A stretch of 64,000 nt of DNA from Agrobacterium vitis (lineage in GTDB: Bacteria > Pseudomonadota > Alphaproteobacteria > Rhizobiales > Rhizobiaceae): assembly GCF_013337045.2 (NCBI RefSeq), contig NZ_CP118259.1:3365001-3429000 (forward strand), given 5' to 3'. The position numbers and the translations under genes were made by a program. Position 1 is the first letter of the stretch. Every line of letters begins with the position of its first letter. The notes beneath the pieces are model-generated. The model was not told the origin of the DNA. It did no database searches and saw only the letters and a program-made list of their open reading frames with translations. This document shows positions 49,044-59,200 of this stretch, piece by piece.

Positions 49044-49940
49044 TCAATTCCTGCGATTGGCGACAAAACGGGCGGCAGCCATCAACACTGCGGCGCGTTC
49101 GCCATAGGGAGCCAGCAAGCCGACCGCCTGATCGACCAGCCGGTCCAGCTCGGCTTCCGCCCAGGTCTGGCCCTTCAGGCCAACCAATGTCCCCTTGCCG
49201 CGCCCGGCATCCTTGCCCGTCGCCTTGCCCATGGTGGCCGCATCAGCCGTCAAATCGAGGAGATCGTCGGCAAGCTGGAAGGCCCGGCCGATCAACTCGC
49301 CGAATTGGCGAAGCCGCTGCCGGTCCTCCTGGGATGCCCCGGCAATCACTGGTCCAGCCTCGCAGGCAAAGCGCAACAGTGCACCGGTTTTCATCGCCTG
49401 CAATGTCACGATGCCAGCCTCATCAGGAGCCTGTTTCTCCGCAGCCAGATCCAGCGCCTGCCCGCCCGCCATGCCGCCAAGCCCGGCAGCCCGCGCCAGC
49501 GCCAGAACAAGCGCGGTCTTGGCAGCGTCGGGTAGCGTGGTTTGTGGCGCGGCAATGATCTCAAAGGCAAAGGTCAGCAGGCTGTCACCTGCCAGAATGG
49601 CCGTCGCCTCGTCAAAGGCGATATGCACAGTTGGCTGACCACGGCGCAGATCGTCGTCATCCATGGCGGGCAGATCATCATGGACAAGCGAGTAGCAATG
49701 CAGGCATTCCAGCGCAGCGCCAACCCGAAGAGCCGCATCGTCCTGGCCGCGAAACAGCCGGACGCTTTCCACCACCAGAAATGGCCGCAGCCGCTTGCCG
49801 CCGTTTAACACAGCGTGGCGCATTGCTGCCAGCAATTGACAGGGCCTGGCGATTTCATCCGATAGCGGCTCAGGCTGCAAAAGCTCGGTCAGCAGCGCCT
49901 GGACGCGCGTGGCTGTATCGCGGAGATGATCGTCAAACAT
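49044..49940 (-). CDS. ispA: Farnesyl/geranylgeranyl diphosphate synthase
   Basis: The 298-residue trans-prenyltransferase condenses isopentenyl diphosphate with an allylic diphosphate. Motifs: GGKRLRPFLVV, the first aspartate-rich motif LVHDDLPAMDDDDLRRG (about 85-101), AGDSLLTFAF, and the second, FQLADDLLD (about 225-233). The residues just before the first motif (LECLHCYS) set chain length; the type resembles bacterial FPP synthases, so a C15 product is likely. GAGG lies seven bases before the ATG at 49940. The gene is divergent from mtgA and not far from ispG. Confidence 0.9.
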   Translation of the reverse strand: MFDDHLRDTATRVQALLTELLQPEPLSDEIARPCQLLAAMRHAVLNGGKRLRPFLVVESVRLFRGQDDAALRVGAALECLHCYSLVHDDLPAMDDDDLRRGQPTVHIAFDEATAILAGDSLLTFAFEIIAAPQTTLPDAAKTALVLALARAAGLGGMAGGQALDLAAEKQAPDEAGIVTLQAMKTGALLRFACEAGPVIAGASQEDRQRLRQFGELIGRAFQLADDLLDLTADAATMGKATGKDAGRGKGTLVGLKGQTWAEAELDRLVDQAVGLLAPYGERAAVLMAAARFVANRRN

Positions 49941-50115
49941 CGCATGCCTCAGGTTTGCCGGCTGCTCTTTGCCATGCGCCCTCAGAAGGTGCAAGATACA
50001 ATGAGTATTGGGGACTATCTGTGGGGTATCGGCCCGCCAAAGTGCCTTGGTCTGGCGCTTAGCCTTATTCACGGCTAAGAAAACAAATGCGCAAATCAAG
50101 CAGGCGTCGGGGCAG

Positions 50116-50895
50116 GTGACAGGATTGACGACGGACAACGCACCTGATGCTATCGACCCTCTGGACGCAACCGTGCCCGGGCAAGACGAGCACCTCGACC
50201 AGGAGGGCGAAAAAGGAGACTGGCGGCCGGTGCTGCATCGAATAGCCAAGGCACTGCTTGCTGTTGCCCTTTTGCCTTTCGCGCTGATGGCGCTCTATCT
50301 GCTGCCCTTCATTCACCCGCCCTCCACCTTGATGCTGGCCGACCTCGTTCTGTTTCGCGGCTATGACAGGCAATGGGTGCCGCTGGAGCGTATATCGCCC
50401 AACCTGATCCGCGCTGTGATGATGTCGGAAGACGGGCAATTCTGTAGCCATAGCGGCGTCGACTGGGTGCAGATGCGCTCAGTGATCGACGATGCGCTGG
50501 ATGGCGAGGAAACCCGCGGCGCCAGCACCATCACCATGCAGACAGTGAAAAACCTGTTTTTATGGAACAGCCGGTCCTTCATCCGCAAGGGCATGGAAAT
50601 TCCCCTGGCGCTCACCGCCGACAAGGTCTGGTCGAAACGCCGGACCATGGAAATTTACCTCAATATCGCCGAATGGGGGCCGGGCATTTACGGCGCCGAG
50701 GCAGCGGCGCTGCACCATTTCAAAATCCCGGCCGCCAGGCTTTCAGCCCGCCAGGCCGCCCTGCTCGCGGTTTCGCTGCCAAATCCCATTGATCGAAATG
50801 CTGGCAAGCCTGGCCCCGGTCTACGGCGGCTCGCTGCCATGGTGGAGCGCCGCGCTCGGGGCGCCGATCCATATATCAGCTGCATTGATAAGTGA
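50116..50895 (+). CDS. mtgA: Monofunctional biosynthetic peptidoglycan transglycosylase MtgA
   Basis: MtgA (GT51) polymerises lipid II into glycan strands at the inner membrane. After an acidic N-terminus, a membrane segment (about residues 48-72, [20 protein letters not shown]) precedes the GT51 domain, with the catalytic glutamate region [32 protein letters not shown], and [25 protein letters not shown]. No ATG lies in frame before the membrane segment. I chose the GTG at 50116 (259 residues), but TTG at 50124 or TTG at 50008 are possible. The domain itself is complete. Confidence 0.85.
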   Translation: MTGLTTDNAPDAIDPLDATVPGQDEHLDQEGEKGDWRPVLHRIAKALLAVALLPFALMALYLLPFIHPPSTLMLADLVLFRGYDRQWVPLERISPNLIRAVMMSEDGQFCSHSGVDWVQMRSVIDDALDGEETRGASTITMQTVKNLFLWNSRSFIRKGMEIPLALTADKVWSKRRTMEIYLNIAEWGPGIYGAEAAALHHFKIPAARLSARQAALLAVSLPNPIDRNAGKPGPGLRRLAAMVERRARGADPYISCIDK

Positions 50896-50967
50896 TGTCA
50901 AAACTTGGCATTGGCTTGAGCTGTATGTGCCGGTTAAGATTGCCGGACATTTCAGGAGATAAAACCG

Positions 50968-51627
50968 ATGACAGACCTAACCCTTTATATTGCCAACAAG
51001 AATTATTCCTCCTGGTCGTTCCGGCCCTGGATTGCTCTGACCGCAGCCGGGATCGGTTTCAAAGAGGTGCTGATCCGCTTCGACTTTCCAGCCGGCAATC
51101 CCGGCATCAAGGCCATATCCCCGTCCGGCCAGGTGCCTGTCCTCGTGCATGGTGACGTGAAGGTCTGGGAATCGCTGGCCATTATCGAATATGCCGCCGA
51201 GCTTTTCCCCGATGCCGACATCTGGCCATCGGCCTCCTCGGACAGGGCCGTGGCCCGAGCAATTTCGTTCGAAATGCTGGCTGGCTTCAGGGCGATGCGC
51301 AATGCCTGCCCGATGAATTTCCGCCGCTCGCCACAGACGCTTTCTTTCAGTCCTGAGACACAGGCAGCGGTGATGGCGGATGTCTCCCGCATCGAAACCA
51401 TCTGGCGCGAGCAACTGGCCCGTTCCGGTGGTCCTTTCCTGTTTGGTGCCTTCAGCGCTGCGGATGCCATGTATGCACCTGTGGTCAACCGTTTTTCAGC
51501 CTATCAACTGACCTCTGATCCGGTTAGTCTTGGCTATATGGATCGCATGCAGGCCCATCCCGCCTGGATCAAGTGGCGCGATGCTGCCCTGGCTGAACCC
51601 TGGATCGTGCCGGAGGACGAGGCCTGA
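50968..51627 (+). CDS. Glutathione S-transferase family protein
   Basis: The 219-residue protein has an N-terminal thioredoxin-like domain (LYIANKNYSSWSFRPWIAL, with SSWSFR at the usual active-site place, and SPSGQVPVLVHGD as the cis-proline region, ESLAIIEYAAELF for glutathione binding) and an all-helical C-terminal domain (GPFLFGAFSAADAMYAPV). The type resembles the YfcF-like and maleylacetoacetate isomerase-like group. Its substrate is unknown. The ATG at 50968 has AGGAG upstream. It starts 72 bases after mtgA. Confidence 0.9.
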   Translation: MTDLTLYIANKNYSSWSFRPWIALTAAGIGFKEVLIRFDFPAGNPGIKAISPSGQVPVLVHGDVKVWESLAIIEYAAELFPDADIWPSASSDRAVARAISFEMLAGFRAMRNACPMNFRRSPQTLSFSPETQAAVMADVSRIETIWREQLARSGGPFLFGAFSAADAMYAPVVNRFSAYQLTSDPVSLGYMDRMQAHPAWIKWRDAALAEPWIVPEDEA

Positions 51628-51825
51628 ACCGATTGCCCGATGCCCGCAAAGGCCGGGCAGCACCGGCGTTTTGCGACCGCACGATGACAAAAAAATCCCG
51701 CCGGGGACTGGTCAAACCCCTGGGCGGCATGTATAAGGCCGCCAAATTCGAAGATCGGATGAGTGATTGTTCGGCTCCAAAAGGGCCGGTTCATCGGTTT
51801 TCGACCGTCACGTGGAGTAATTAAA

Positions 51826-52011
51826 ATGGCTGTACCAAAAAGAAAAACAAGCCCGTCCAAGCGCGGTATGCGCCGTTCTGCCGACGGTCTGAAGGCTCCG
51901 ACCTATGTCGAAGACAAGAATTCCGGCGAACTGCGCCGTCCGCACCATATCGATCTGAAGACAGGTATGTATCGCGGCCGTCAGGTTCTGACACCGAAGG
52001 AAAGCGCATAA
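51826..52011 (+). CDS. rpmF: Ribosomal protein bL32
   Basis: The 61-residue protein begins [18 protein letters not shown] and has the middle [16 protein letters not shown]. It is a structural component of the 50S subunit near the peptidyl transferase region. The alphaproteobacterial form lacks the zinc-binding cysteines, as here. GGAG lies upstream of the ATG at 51826. A terminator follows directly, so it forms its own short transcript. Confidence 0.97.
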   Translation: MAVPKRKTSPSKRGMRRSADGLKAPTYVEDKNSGELRRPHHIDLKTGMYRGRQVLTPKESA

Positions 52012-52033
52012 GCGTTTTCTATCTGACTATATT

Positions 52034-52060
52034 AAAAAGGCCGGTTTTTCCGGCCTTTTT
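52034..52060 (+). terminator. Intrinsic terminator after rpmF
   Basis: An 11-bp stem AAAAAGGCCGG / CCGGCCTTTTT with a TTTTT loop, running into TTTTTC. It lies 23 bases after the rpmF stop. Confidence 0.9.
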
Positions 52061-52169
52061 CTTTGCCATTTTCTGGTGAAGACCGCCTGCTTGCCGTGAC
52101 CTTCACAGATATTACAAACCGCGCGGTGCAGGAAAACACCCCTGCACCACGCCGTTGCGGCACCAATTG

Positions 52170-52745
52170 TCAGAGCTTGTCGAGCTTGGTTTGCAGATTG
52201 CGCAACTGCTCTTTCAGATCATCGATATCCTTGGTTTCCGGCCGCTTCGTCTCGCGGGCTGGCGTCGGCGTCATGAAGGGCGAAAACATCTGCATGGCCT
52301 GGTGGAACATCTCGGTATTGCGCTTGACCTGCTCCTCCATCAGCTGGATCGGTGCCTGTAAATTCTTGGCAAGCGGTGTCTCACCGAAAGCGCGGGTCAT
52401 CTGGTCGCGCATCTGGGATTGCTGTTCGGTAAAGGCTTTCATCGAATGTTCGAGAAAGCTTGGCACCACCATCTGCATTTGATCGCCGTAATAGCTGATC
52501 AACTGGCGCAGGAAGGAAATCGGCAGCAACGTATTGGTGGTCTTGGCTTCCTGTTCGAAAATAATCTGGGTCAGGACGGAATGGGTAATATCCTCGCCGG
52601 ACTTTGCATCCTGTACGGTGAACTCCTCGCCCTTTTTTACCATCTTGGCCAGATCTTCCAGCGTCACATAGGTACTGGTCCCCGTGTTGTAGAGGCGGCG
52701 ATTGGCATATTTCTTGATGATGATTTCGCCATCGGTCTTGGCCAT
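52170..52745 (-). CDS. phaR: Polyhydroxyalkanoate synthesis repressor PhaR
   Basis: PhaR binds both DNA and polyhydroxybutyrate granules and represses phasin and PHB genes until polymer appears. The 191-residue protein has the DNA-binding head IIIKKYANRRLYNTGTSTYV (about 8-27), the accumulation domain (DITHSVLTQIIFEQEAK, about 52-68), and a helical C-terminus ending in a leucine-rich coiled coil (IDDLKEQLRNLQTKLDKL). It is divergent from phbA, with about 240 bases between them. In rhizobia this gene is also called aniA, from its effect on carbon flow. Confidence 0.95.
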   Translation of the reverse strand: MAKTDGEIIIKKYANRRLYNTGTSTYVTLEDLAKMVKKGEEFTVQDAKSGEDITHSVLTQIIFEQEAKTTNTLLPISFLRQLISYYGDQMQMVVPSFLEHSMKAFTEQQSQMRDQMTRAFGETPLAKNLQAPIQLMEEQVKRNTEMFHQAMQMFSPFMTPTPARETKRPETKDIDDLKEQLRNLQTKLDKL

Positions 52746-52984
52746 TGTGTCTCCTAACCCGGCTTATGTCGTTATTATTGCTCTTCCCTGAGAGGGAAGT
52801 GTAATCGCAAATCGACGGGCGTGACAATCTCTTTGTGCGTCGCGGGATCGCGCTATCGAAAGCAGCGATAGCCATCCGCTGAAATGCAACCAAAGACTGA
52901 AATTTCCCAATGCTTTGAGTTTGACTTCTCGGGGAAGCTTTGACAGTCTCAGCCGCAGCAAAGAACACTATCGAGGAGATACCC

Positions 52985-54166
52985 ATGTCTACGCCTTCCA
53001 TCGTCATTGCCAGCGCGGCTCGAACGGCAGTTGGCTCTTTCAACGGGGCTTTTGCCAACGTTGCCGCGCATGATCTGGGTGCGACCGCGATCAAGGCCGT
53101 GCTGGAACGCGCAGGCATCGAGGCCGCCGAAGTCGATGAAGTGATCCTCGGCCAGATCCTGACGGCCGGCCAGGGCCAGAACCCCGCCCGCCAGGCCGCC
53201 ATGAAGGCTGGCATTCCGCAGGAAAAAACCGCCTGGGGCCTGAACCAGCTCTGCGGCTCCGGCTTGCGCGCCGTGGCACTCGGCATGCAGCAGATCGCCA
53301 CCGGCGACGCCTCGATCATCATCGCAGGCGGCCAGGAATCCATGTCGCTTGCCCCCCACTGCGCCCATTTGCGCGCTGGCACCAAGATGGGCGACATGAA
53401 AATGATCGACACCATGATCAAGGACGGCCTGACCGATGCCTTCTACGGCTATCACATGGGTGTCACCGCCGAAAATGTTGCCCGCCAGTGGCAACTGACG
53501 CGCGACGAGCAGGACACCTTTGCGGTTGCCTCGCAAAACAAGGCCGAAGCCGCCCAGGCAGCAGGACGGTTCAAGGACGAAATTGTCCCTGTCACCGTGC
53601 CGGGCCGCAAGGGCGATGTGATCGTCGATGCTGATGAATATATCCGCGCAGGTGCAACACTGGACAGCATGACCAAGTTGCGTCCGGCTTTCGACAAGGA
53701 AGGCACCGTCACCGCCGGGAATGCATCCGGCATCAATGACGGGGCCGCCGCCGCCCTGCTGATGACCGAAGCTGAAGCCGTCCGCCGCGGCATCCAGCCC
53801 TTGGCACGCATTGCCTCCTGGGCAACGGCTGGCGTCGATCCGAAGATCATGGGCACAGGTCCCATCCCTGCATCCCGCAAGGCGCTTGAAAGGGCTGGCT
53901 GGAGTGTGAACGATCTCGACCTGGTCGAGGCCAACGAAGCCTTTGCCGCCCAGGCCTGCGCCGTCAACAAGGATCTTGGTTGGGATACGTCGATCGTCAA
54001 TGTCAATGGCGGCGCCATTGCCATCGGTCACCCGGTCGGGGCATCCGGCGCCCGTATTCTCAACACCCTGCTGTTTGAAATGAAACGGCGTGGCGCAAAG
54101 AAGGGTCTGGCGACCCTGTGCATCGGTGGTGGCATGGGCGTTGCCATGTGCATCGAAGGCCTCTGA
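52985..54166 (+). CDS. phbA: Acetyl-CoA acetyltransferase PhbA (beta-ketothiolase)
   Basis: The enzyme joins two acetyl-CoA to acetoacetyl-CoA, the first step of polyhydroxybutyrate synthesis. The 393-residue protein has the acyl-accepting cysteine C90 in [26 protein letters not shown] with the catalytic histidine (about 349), and the second cysteine in [11 protein letters not shown] (about 389 region). The length matches biosynthetic thiolases. GAGGAG precedes the ATG at 52985. phbB follows 345 bases later, and phaR is divergent, so the three genes form one PHB locus; the synthase phaC is not in the window. Confidence 0.95.
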   Translation: MSTPSIVIASAARTAVGSFNGAFANVAAHDLGATAIKAVLERAGIEAAEVDEVILGQILTAGQGQNPARQAAMKAGIPQEKTAWGLNQLCGSGLRAVALGMQQIATGDASIIIAGGQESMSLAPHCAHLRAGTKMGDMKMIDTMIKDGLTDAFYGYHMGVTAENVARQWQLTRDEQDTFAVASQNKAEAAQAAGRFKDEIVPVTVPGRKGDVIVDADEYIRAGATLDSMTKLRPAFDKEGTVTAGNASGINDGAAAALLMTEAEAVRRGIQPLARIASWATAGVDPKIMGTGPIPASRKALERAGWSVNDLDLVEANEAFAAQACAVNKDLGWDTSIVNVNGGAIAIGHPVGASGARILNTLLFEMKRRGAKKGLATLCIGGGMGVAMCIEGL

Positions 54167-54447
54167 GGCTATCGAGCCAGAAGCCCGATGGGCAGCCATC
54201 GGGCTTTGATATCGTAAACGGTGAGGGTATCGCCTGATTACCCCCTTTCCTTTTGCCGGATGGAATTAACGGAGCTGGTTTCAGCAGCGGACCGCATGCG
54301 CACCGCCAGAACAATAAACGAGCCAGGAACCGACCCGGTCATATTTTACCTGCATCATTCCAGTTCAATGCTTCCGGCGTCAAACCGTAGTGAAGGGTCG
54401 CTTCCTGTGCATTTCGCAGGAGTACCCATTGAATCGTGGGGATGTTA

Positions 54448-54471
54448 CTCCGTGCCCCCTAGGGTACGGAG
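54448..54471 (+). promoter_or_regulatory. Hairpin in the phbB leader
   Basis: The bases CTCCGTGCCC and GGGTACGGAG form a 10-bp stem (one GU) over a CCTA loop, 40 bases before phbB. No T run follows, so it is not a terminator; it could be an operator dyad or a leader hairpin. The rest of the 345-base gap between phbA and phbB (54167-54511) has no gene. Confidence 0.45.
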
Positions 54472-54511
54472 AGGCGCAACACAAGAAAACACTTATTGAG
54501 AGGAGACTGGA

Positions 54512-55237
54512 ATGAGCAGGGTAGCTTTGGTAACCGGCGGAACGCGTGGTATCGGCGCAGCGATTTCAACGGCATTGAAGGCGGCTGGATACACTGTTGC
54601 TGCCAATTATGCTGGCAATGACGAGGCCGCAAAGGCATTTGAAGCCGAAACTGGCATTGCGGTCTTCAAATGGGACGTCTCCTCCTACGAGGCCTGCAAG
54701 CAGGGCATTGCCGCCGTCGAGGCAGCCCTTGGGCCGGTTGAAGTCCTGGTCAACAATGCGGGCATTACCCGCGATGCCATGTTCCATAAAATGACGCCTG
54801 AGCAGTGGAATGATGTGATTGGCACCAATCTGACCGGTCTGTTCAATGTTACCCACCCGGTCTGGACGGGCATGCGCGACCGCAGCTTTGGCCGCGTCAT
54901 CAACATTTCCTCCATCAACGGCCAGAAAGGCCAGATGGGCCAGGCCAATTATTCCGCCGCCAAGGCTGGCGATCTCGGCTTTACCAAGGCTCTTGCCCAG
55001 GAAGGTGCGGCGAAGAATATTACCGTCAATGCGATTTGCCCGGGCTATATCGGCACGGAAATGGTCCGGGCGATCCCGGAAAAAGTCCTGAACGAGCGGA
55101 TCATTCCACAAATTCCGGTCGGACGCCTCGGCGAACCGGAAGAAATTGCCCGCATCGTGGTGTTTCTGGCTTCCGATGACGCCGGTTTCATCACCGGCTC
55201 GACGATTTCCGCCAATGGTGGCCAGTTCTTCGTCTGA
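54512..55237 (+). CDS. phbB: Acetoacetyl-CoA reductase PhbB
   Basis: This SDR reduces acetoacetyl-CoA to (R)-3-hydroxybutyryl-CoA with NADPH, the second PHB step. The 241-residue protein has TGGTRGIGAA (8-17), NNAGITRDAMFHKM (about 86-99), and the catalytic residues in INISSINGQKGQMGQANYSA followed by AK (S about 137, Y about 150, K about 154). The length and the FHKM substrate region fit PhaB rather than FabG. GAGAGGAG lies just upstream of the ATG at 54512. A terminator follows at 55258. Confidence 0.94.
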   Translation: MSRVALVTGGTRGIGAAISTALKAAGYTVAANYAGNDEAAKAFEAETGIAVFKWDVSSYEACKQGIAAVEAALGPVEVLVNNAGITRDAMFHKMTPEQWNDVIGTNLTGLFNVTHPVWTGMRDRSFGRVINISSINGQKGQMGQANYSAAKAGDLGFTKALAQEGAAKNITVNAICPGYIGTEMVRAIPEKVLNERIIPQIPVGRLGEPEEIARIVVFLASDDAGFITGSTISANGGQFFV

Positions 55238-55257
55238 TACCCTGGCCTAATATCCAA

Positions 55258-55289
55258 AAAAAGCCGCCGGATCGCTCCGGCGGCTTTTT
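55258..55289. terminator. Bidirectional intrinsic terminator after phbB
   Basis: A stem of 13 bp (AAAAAGCCGCCGG / CCGGCGGCTTTTT) over the loop ATCGCT, with A and T runs on either side. It separates phbB from the oppositely directed lipoprotein gene at 55309 and can serve both. Confidence 0.92.
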
Positions 55290-55308
55290 ATATTCAATGG
55301 TATGCAAG

Positions 55309-55566
55309 TTAGCGGCAACGGCGCTCGTACTGGCGGCCATAACGGTCGCGGTAAACGCAGTAACCCCGGCGCTCGGTCGACTGGCCGATCAATGCACCAA
55401 CAACGCCACCGCCGACGGCGCCTACAGCAGCTCCCCCAACCGAATTGGTGGCAACGCCACCGATCACAGCGCCGGATGCCGCGCCAATTGAGGCACCACG
55501 TTCCGTTGGCGTACAAGACGCGATCATCGGTACAAGCATGGCTATGGCAATAACTGTCTTTTTCAT
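55309..55566 (-). CDS. Glycine-zipper lipoprotein
   Basis: An 85-residue protein with a lipoprotein signal peptide and lipobox (IASC at about residues 15-18), then a glycine-zipper membrane region (GASIGAASGAVIGGVAT and GAAVGAVGGGVVGALIG), and a short basic tail GYCVYRDRYGRQYERRC. The tail's two cysteines may pair. Proteins of this kind insert in or line the outer membrane and often respond to envelope stress; the function is not established. GAGGAAGC precedes the ATG at 55566. A DUF3309 gene lies 34 bases upstream on the same strand. Confidence 0.82.
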   Translation of the reverse strand: MKKTVIAIAMLVPMIASCTPTERGASIGAASGAVIGGVATNSVGGAAVGAVGGGVVGALIGQSTERRGYCVYRDRYGRQYERRCR

Positions 55567-55600
55567 GAAAGCTTCCTCTTCTTCCTGGCCTGGCCAGCCA

Positions 55601-55756
55601 CTAGATACGGCCCATAAGCAGCAGAATAATAATGATGACGACAACCAGACCCAGGCCGCCGGACGGACCATAGCCCCAGTTGCGACTATGACCCCAAGTC
55701 GGAAGCGCCCCAAGCAGCAACAATATGAGGATGATGACGAGAATTGTGCCTAGCAT
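55601..55756 (-). CDS. DUF3309-family small membrane protein
   Basis: This 51-residue protein begins MLGTILVIILILLLLGALP and ends with LGLVVVIIIILLLMG plus two residues. Two membrane helices flank a polar loop TWGHSRNWGYGPSG. The pattern TWGHSRNWGYGPSG is the hallmark of DUF3309, a family of small proteins widespread in Alpha- and Betaproteobacteria with no known function. AAGGGA lies six bases before the ATG at 55756. It is probably co-transcribed with the glycine-zipper lipoprotein gene. Confidence 0.88.
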   Translation of the reverse strand: MLGTILVIILILLLLGALPTWGHSRNWGYGPSGGLGLVVVIIIILLLMGRI

Positions 55757-56204
55757 GGTGTTTCCCTTTACTTTTCAGCATGTCTTAATTCATGTGACCC
55801 TATAATGATCCTGGCCCTGTATTGTTCCACCCGGTCTGCCCTTTCCTCCATCAGCCACGGTTTTAAAGACCGGCACCGTTTTCGGTTGTGCGTGGCTCCC
55901 ATTATCTTGTTCCCCTCATGCCAGAGACCTACAAGATGAAGGCTGGAACAAAACATGAAAGAGCTGGAGTCAGTGATTCGTCGCCGATTCGTTCTTTAGC
56001 TGTTCCGAATCAAAGCCCGGCGCACAAAATGGCCAAAATCTACCACAACCGGAGGTTATTTCCCTCCTATTCGCCTCTGGAGCCGGAAAAGCAGCGCCAG
56101 GGCAATTCTTTTCTTGCCTTTGCTCCAAGGCATCGCCATGTGTGGTCCCGAAGGAAGATCGGCTGCGGCCATCCTCCTTTGACAGTGCAGTCCGGAGCGA
56201 CGAT

Positions 56205-59200
56205 TTGACTTCGCAACCCATGATCCTGAGCGGCCGCAGTGTTATTGCTGTGCTGGGGCCGACCAATACGGGTAAGACCCATTATGCCATCGAGCGCATG
56301 GTTGCCCATGGGTCGGGTATGATCGGCCTGCCTTTGCGGTTGCTGGCGCGCGAAGTCTATACGCGGGTGGTCGAGCGGGTCGGCGCGGCCCATGTCGCCC
56401 TCATCACTGGCGAGGAAAAGATCACCCCGCCCAATGCAAGGTTTTCTGTCTGTACCGTCGAGGCGCTGCCGCGCGAAACCAAAGTCGCTTTCGTCGCCAT
56501 CGATGAAATCCAGTTGGCGGGCGATCTCGAGCGCGGGCATATTTTCACCGACCGGCTGTTGCATCTGCGCGGACGTGAGGAAACCCTGCTGCTTGGCTCG
56601 GCGACGATGAAGCCGATCCTTCAGCATCTGCTGCCGAGCATCACCGTCGTTGAGCGTCCACGCCTGTCGCAGCTATTTTATGCCGGTGAAAAAAAGATCA
56701 CCCGGCTGCCGCAGCGCACGGCGATTGTCGCCTTCTCCGCCGACGAGGTCTATTCCATTGCCGAATTGATCCGTCGCCAGCGCGGCGGGGCCGCTGTGGT
56801 GCTCGGCGCACTCAGCCCGCGCACCCGCAATGCCCAGGTCGGCCTCTACCAATCCGGCGATGTCGAATATCTCGTGGCGACCGATGCGATTGGCATGGGC
56901 CTGAACCTCGATGTCGATCATGTTGCCTTTGCCCAGGACCGCAAATTCGATGGCTATCAGTTCCGCAATCTCAATCCCGGCGAACTGGGCCAGATTGCTG
57001 GGCGTGCCGGACGCCATCTGAAGGATGGTACTTTCGGGGTGACAGGGCGGGTCGATCCCTTTGAGCCGGAATTGGTGGAACGGTTGCAAAGCCATCATTT
57101 CGATCCGGTCAAGGTGCTGCAATGGCGCACCGCCCAATTCGATTTTTCCTCGATTGCCAACCTGCGACGTAGCCTGGATGCTGCACCCAAGGTAGCGGGA
57201 CTGGTGCGGGCGCTGCCGGCAATCGACCAGCAGGCGTTGGATTATCTGGCTCGCTATCCGGAAGTCCAGGACCTTGCTTCGTCACCAAACAGGGTGTCGC
57301 TGCTGTGGGATGCCTGCGCATTACCGGATTATCGACGAATTACCCCGGCACAACATGCCGATCTGATTCTTACCCTCTATTCCGACCTTGCCCGGCACGG
57401 TAGTGTGAACGAAGATTTCATGGCAGAGCAGGTGCATCGCTCCGACCGGACAGACGGTGAGATAGATACTCTTTCTGCGCGCATTGCGCAGATCCGAACT
57501 TGGACGTATGTGTCGAACCGGCCAGGTTGGCTTGCCGATCCGACACACTGGCAAGAAAAGACGCGGGAAATCGAAGATCGATTGTCTGACGCGTTACATG
57601 AAAGGTTGACGAAACGCTTTGTTGATCGCAGGACATCTGTGCTTATGAAGCGCTTGAGAGAGAATGGGATGCTGGAAGCTGAAATCAGTGTGAACGGTGA
57701 TGTCTTCGTTGAAGGACATCACGTGGGCCAACTCTCCGGATTCCGGTTTACGCCGATCTCTGGAACCGAGGGGCCGGACGCCAAGGCGGTGCAAACCGCT
57801 GCCCAAAAGGCGCTTGGCCTGGAATTCGAAGCGCGGGCTGCAAGACTGCATGCCTCCGGCAATGGAGATCTGGCGCTCAGTTCCGACGGTCTCGTCCGTT
57901 GGCTGGGCGATCCCGTCGCCAAGCTGACCGGTTCGGATCATATTATGCGCCCCCGCATTTTGCTGCTGGCGGACGAACCGCTGAGCGGCAATGCGCGCGA
58001 TCACGTCGTCGCCCGCATTGAGCGCTTCGTCAATCATCATATCTCGACCATTCTGAAGCCGCTCGACGATCTGTCGCGGGCCGAAGACCTGCAGGGCCTT
58101 TCCAAGGGATTGGCCTTCCAGCTGGTGGAAGGGCTTGGGATTCTGTTCCGCCGTGATGTCACCGAAGAGGTGAAATCGCTGGACCAGGATGCACGCGCCT
58201 CCATGCGCCGCTACGGCGTGCGCTTCGGTGCCTACCACATCTTCATGCCGGCCCTGTTGAAACCGGCTCCTGCCGAGCTGATCACCCTGCTCTGGGCCTT
58301 GAAGAACGATGGCCTGGACAAGCCCGGCTATGGCGATCTCATCCCGGTTTTGGCCGCAGGCCGCACCTCCGTGGTGACCGATCCGAGCTTCGAGCGCAAT
58401 TTCTACAAGCTCGCCGGTTTCCGTTTCCTCGGCAAGCGCGCCGTACGCATCGACATTCTGGAACGGTTGGCGGATCTGATCCGTCCGTTGCTGCAATGGA
58501 AGCCCGGCACCACAGCGCGTCCGGACGGCGCCTATGATGGCCGCCGCTTCACCACCACGACAGCGATGCTCTCCATCCTCGGCGCAACGCCCGATGACAT
58601 GGAAGAAATCCTCAAAGGTCTCGGCTACCGCGCCGATGCCGTCAAGGCGGAAGAGGCCCAGGCCTTCCTCGGAATCCAGGACGACAAGCCTGCCGCAGCA
58701 ACCGCCACGGCACCGGCACAGACATCGGAAAGCGTCGAAAAAACCGACGAAGACGATGCGGATCAGCAGAGCGAAGCCACAGCGACGGAAACTGTCGCTG
58801 CTGAGCCGGTAACGCTCGAGACCGTCCCAACGGCTTCCGTCCCAAGTGCTGAAATCAGCGCCGAAGCAACGCCAGAAGCACCAGCGGAGGTCAAAGAGGC
58901 CGAAGTTGCAGCGACCGAGGCTCCATCCGCTGACCTTCTTGCCAATCCGGAAGGCCCCACGGAACCCAAGCCGGTTCTGCTCTGGCGTCCCGGCGGACGC
59001 AACGACAACCAGCGCCAGGCCGGACGTCCACAACAGGGCGACCGCCGTCCGCAGGGTGCCAAGCGCGCCCCGCAGCAGGGCGAGCAGAAGCCGGAAGCCC
59101 GTACAGAAGGTGGCCGTGACCGCGATGACAAGCGCCGCGAGGGTGGCCATCACGGCAAGCCCCGCGACCGGGACGGCAACCGTGACAAACACGCAAACCG

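Noticed and set aside
51684..51824. A possible 46-residue protein between the GST and rpmF
   Set aside because: No ribosome site and no family; it probably lies in the rpmF leader.
55768..55956. A 62-codon frame on the minus strand before the DUF3309 gene
   Set aside because: No clear ribosome site and atypical composition; more likely the upstream promoter area of the DUF3309 gene.
57594..59192. A 532-codon frame antisense to the helicase
   Set aside because: The plus strand has all helicase motifs, and the antisense frame is a shadow of the GC-rich Ala/Glu/Arg-coding tail.
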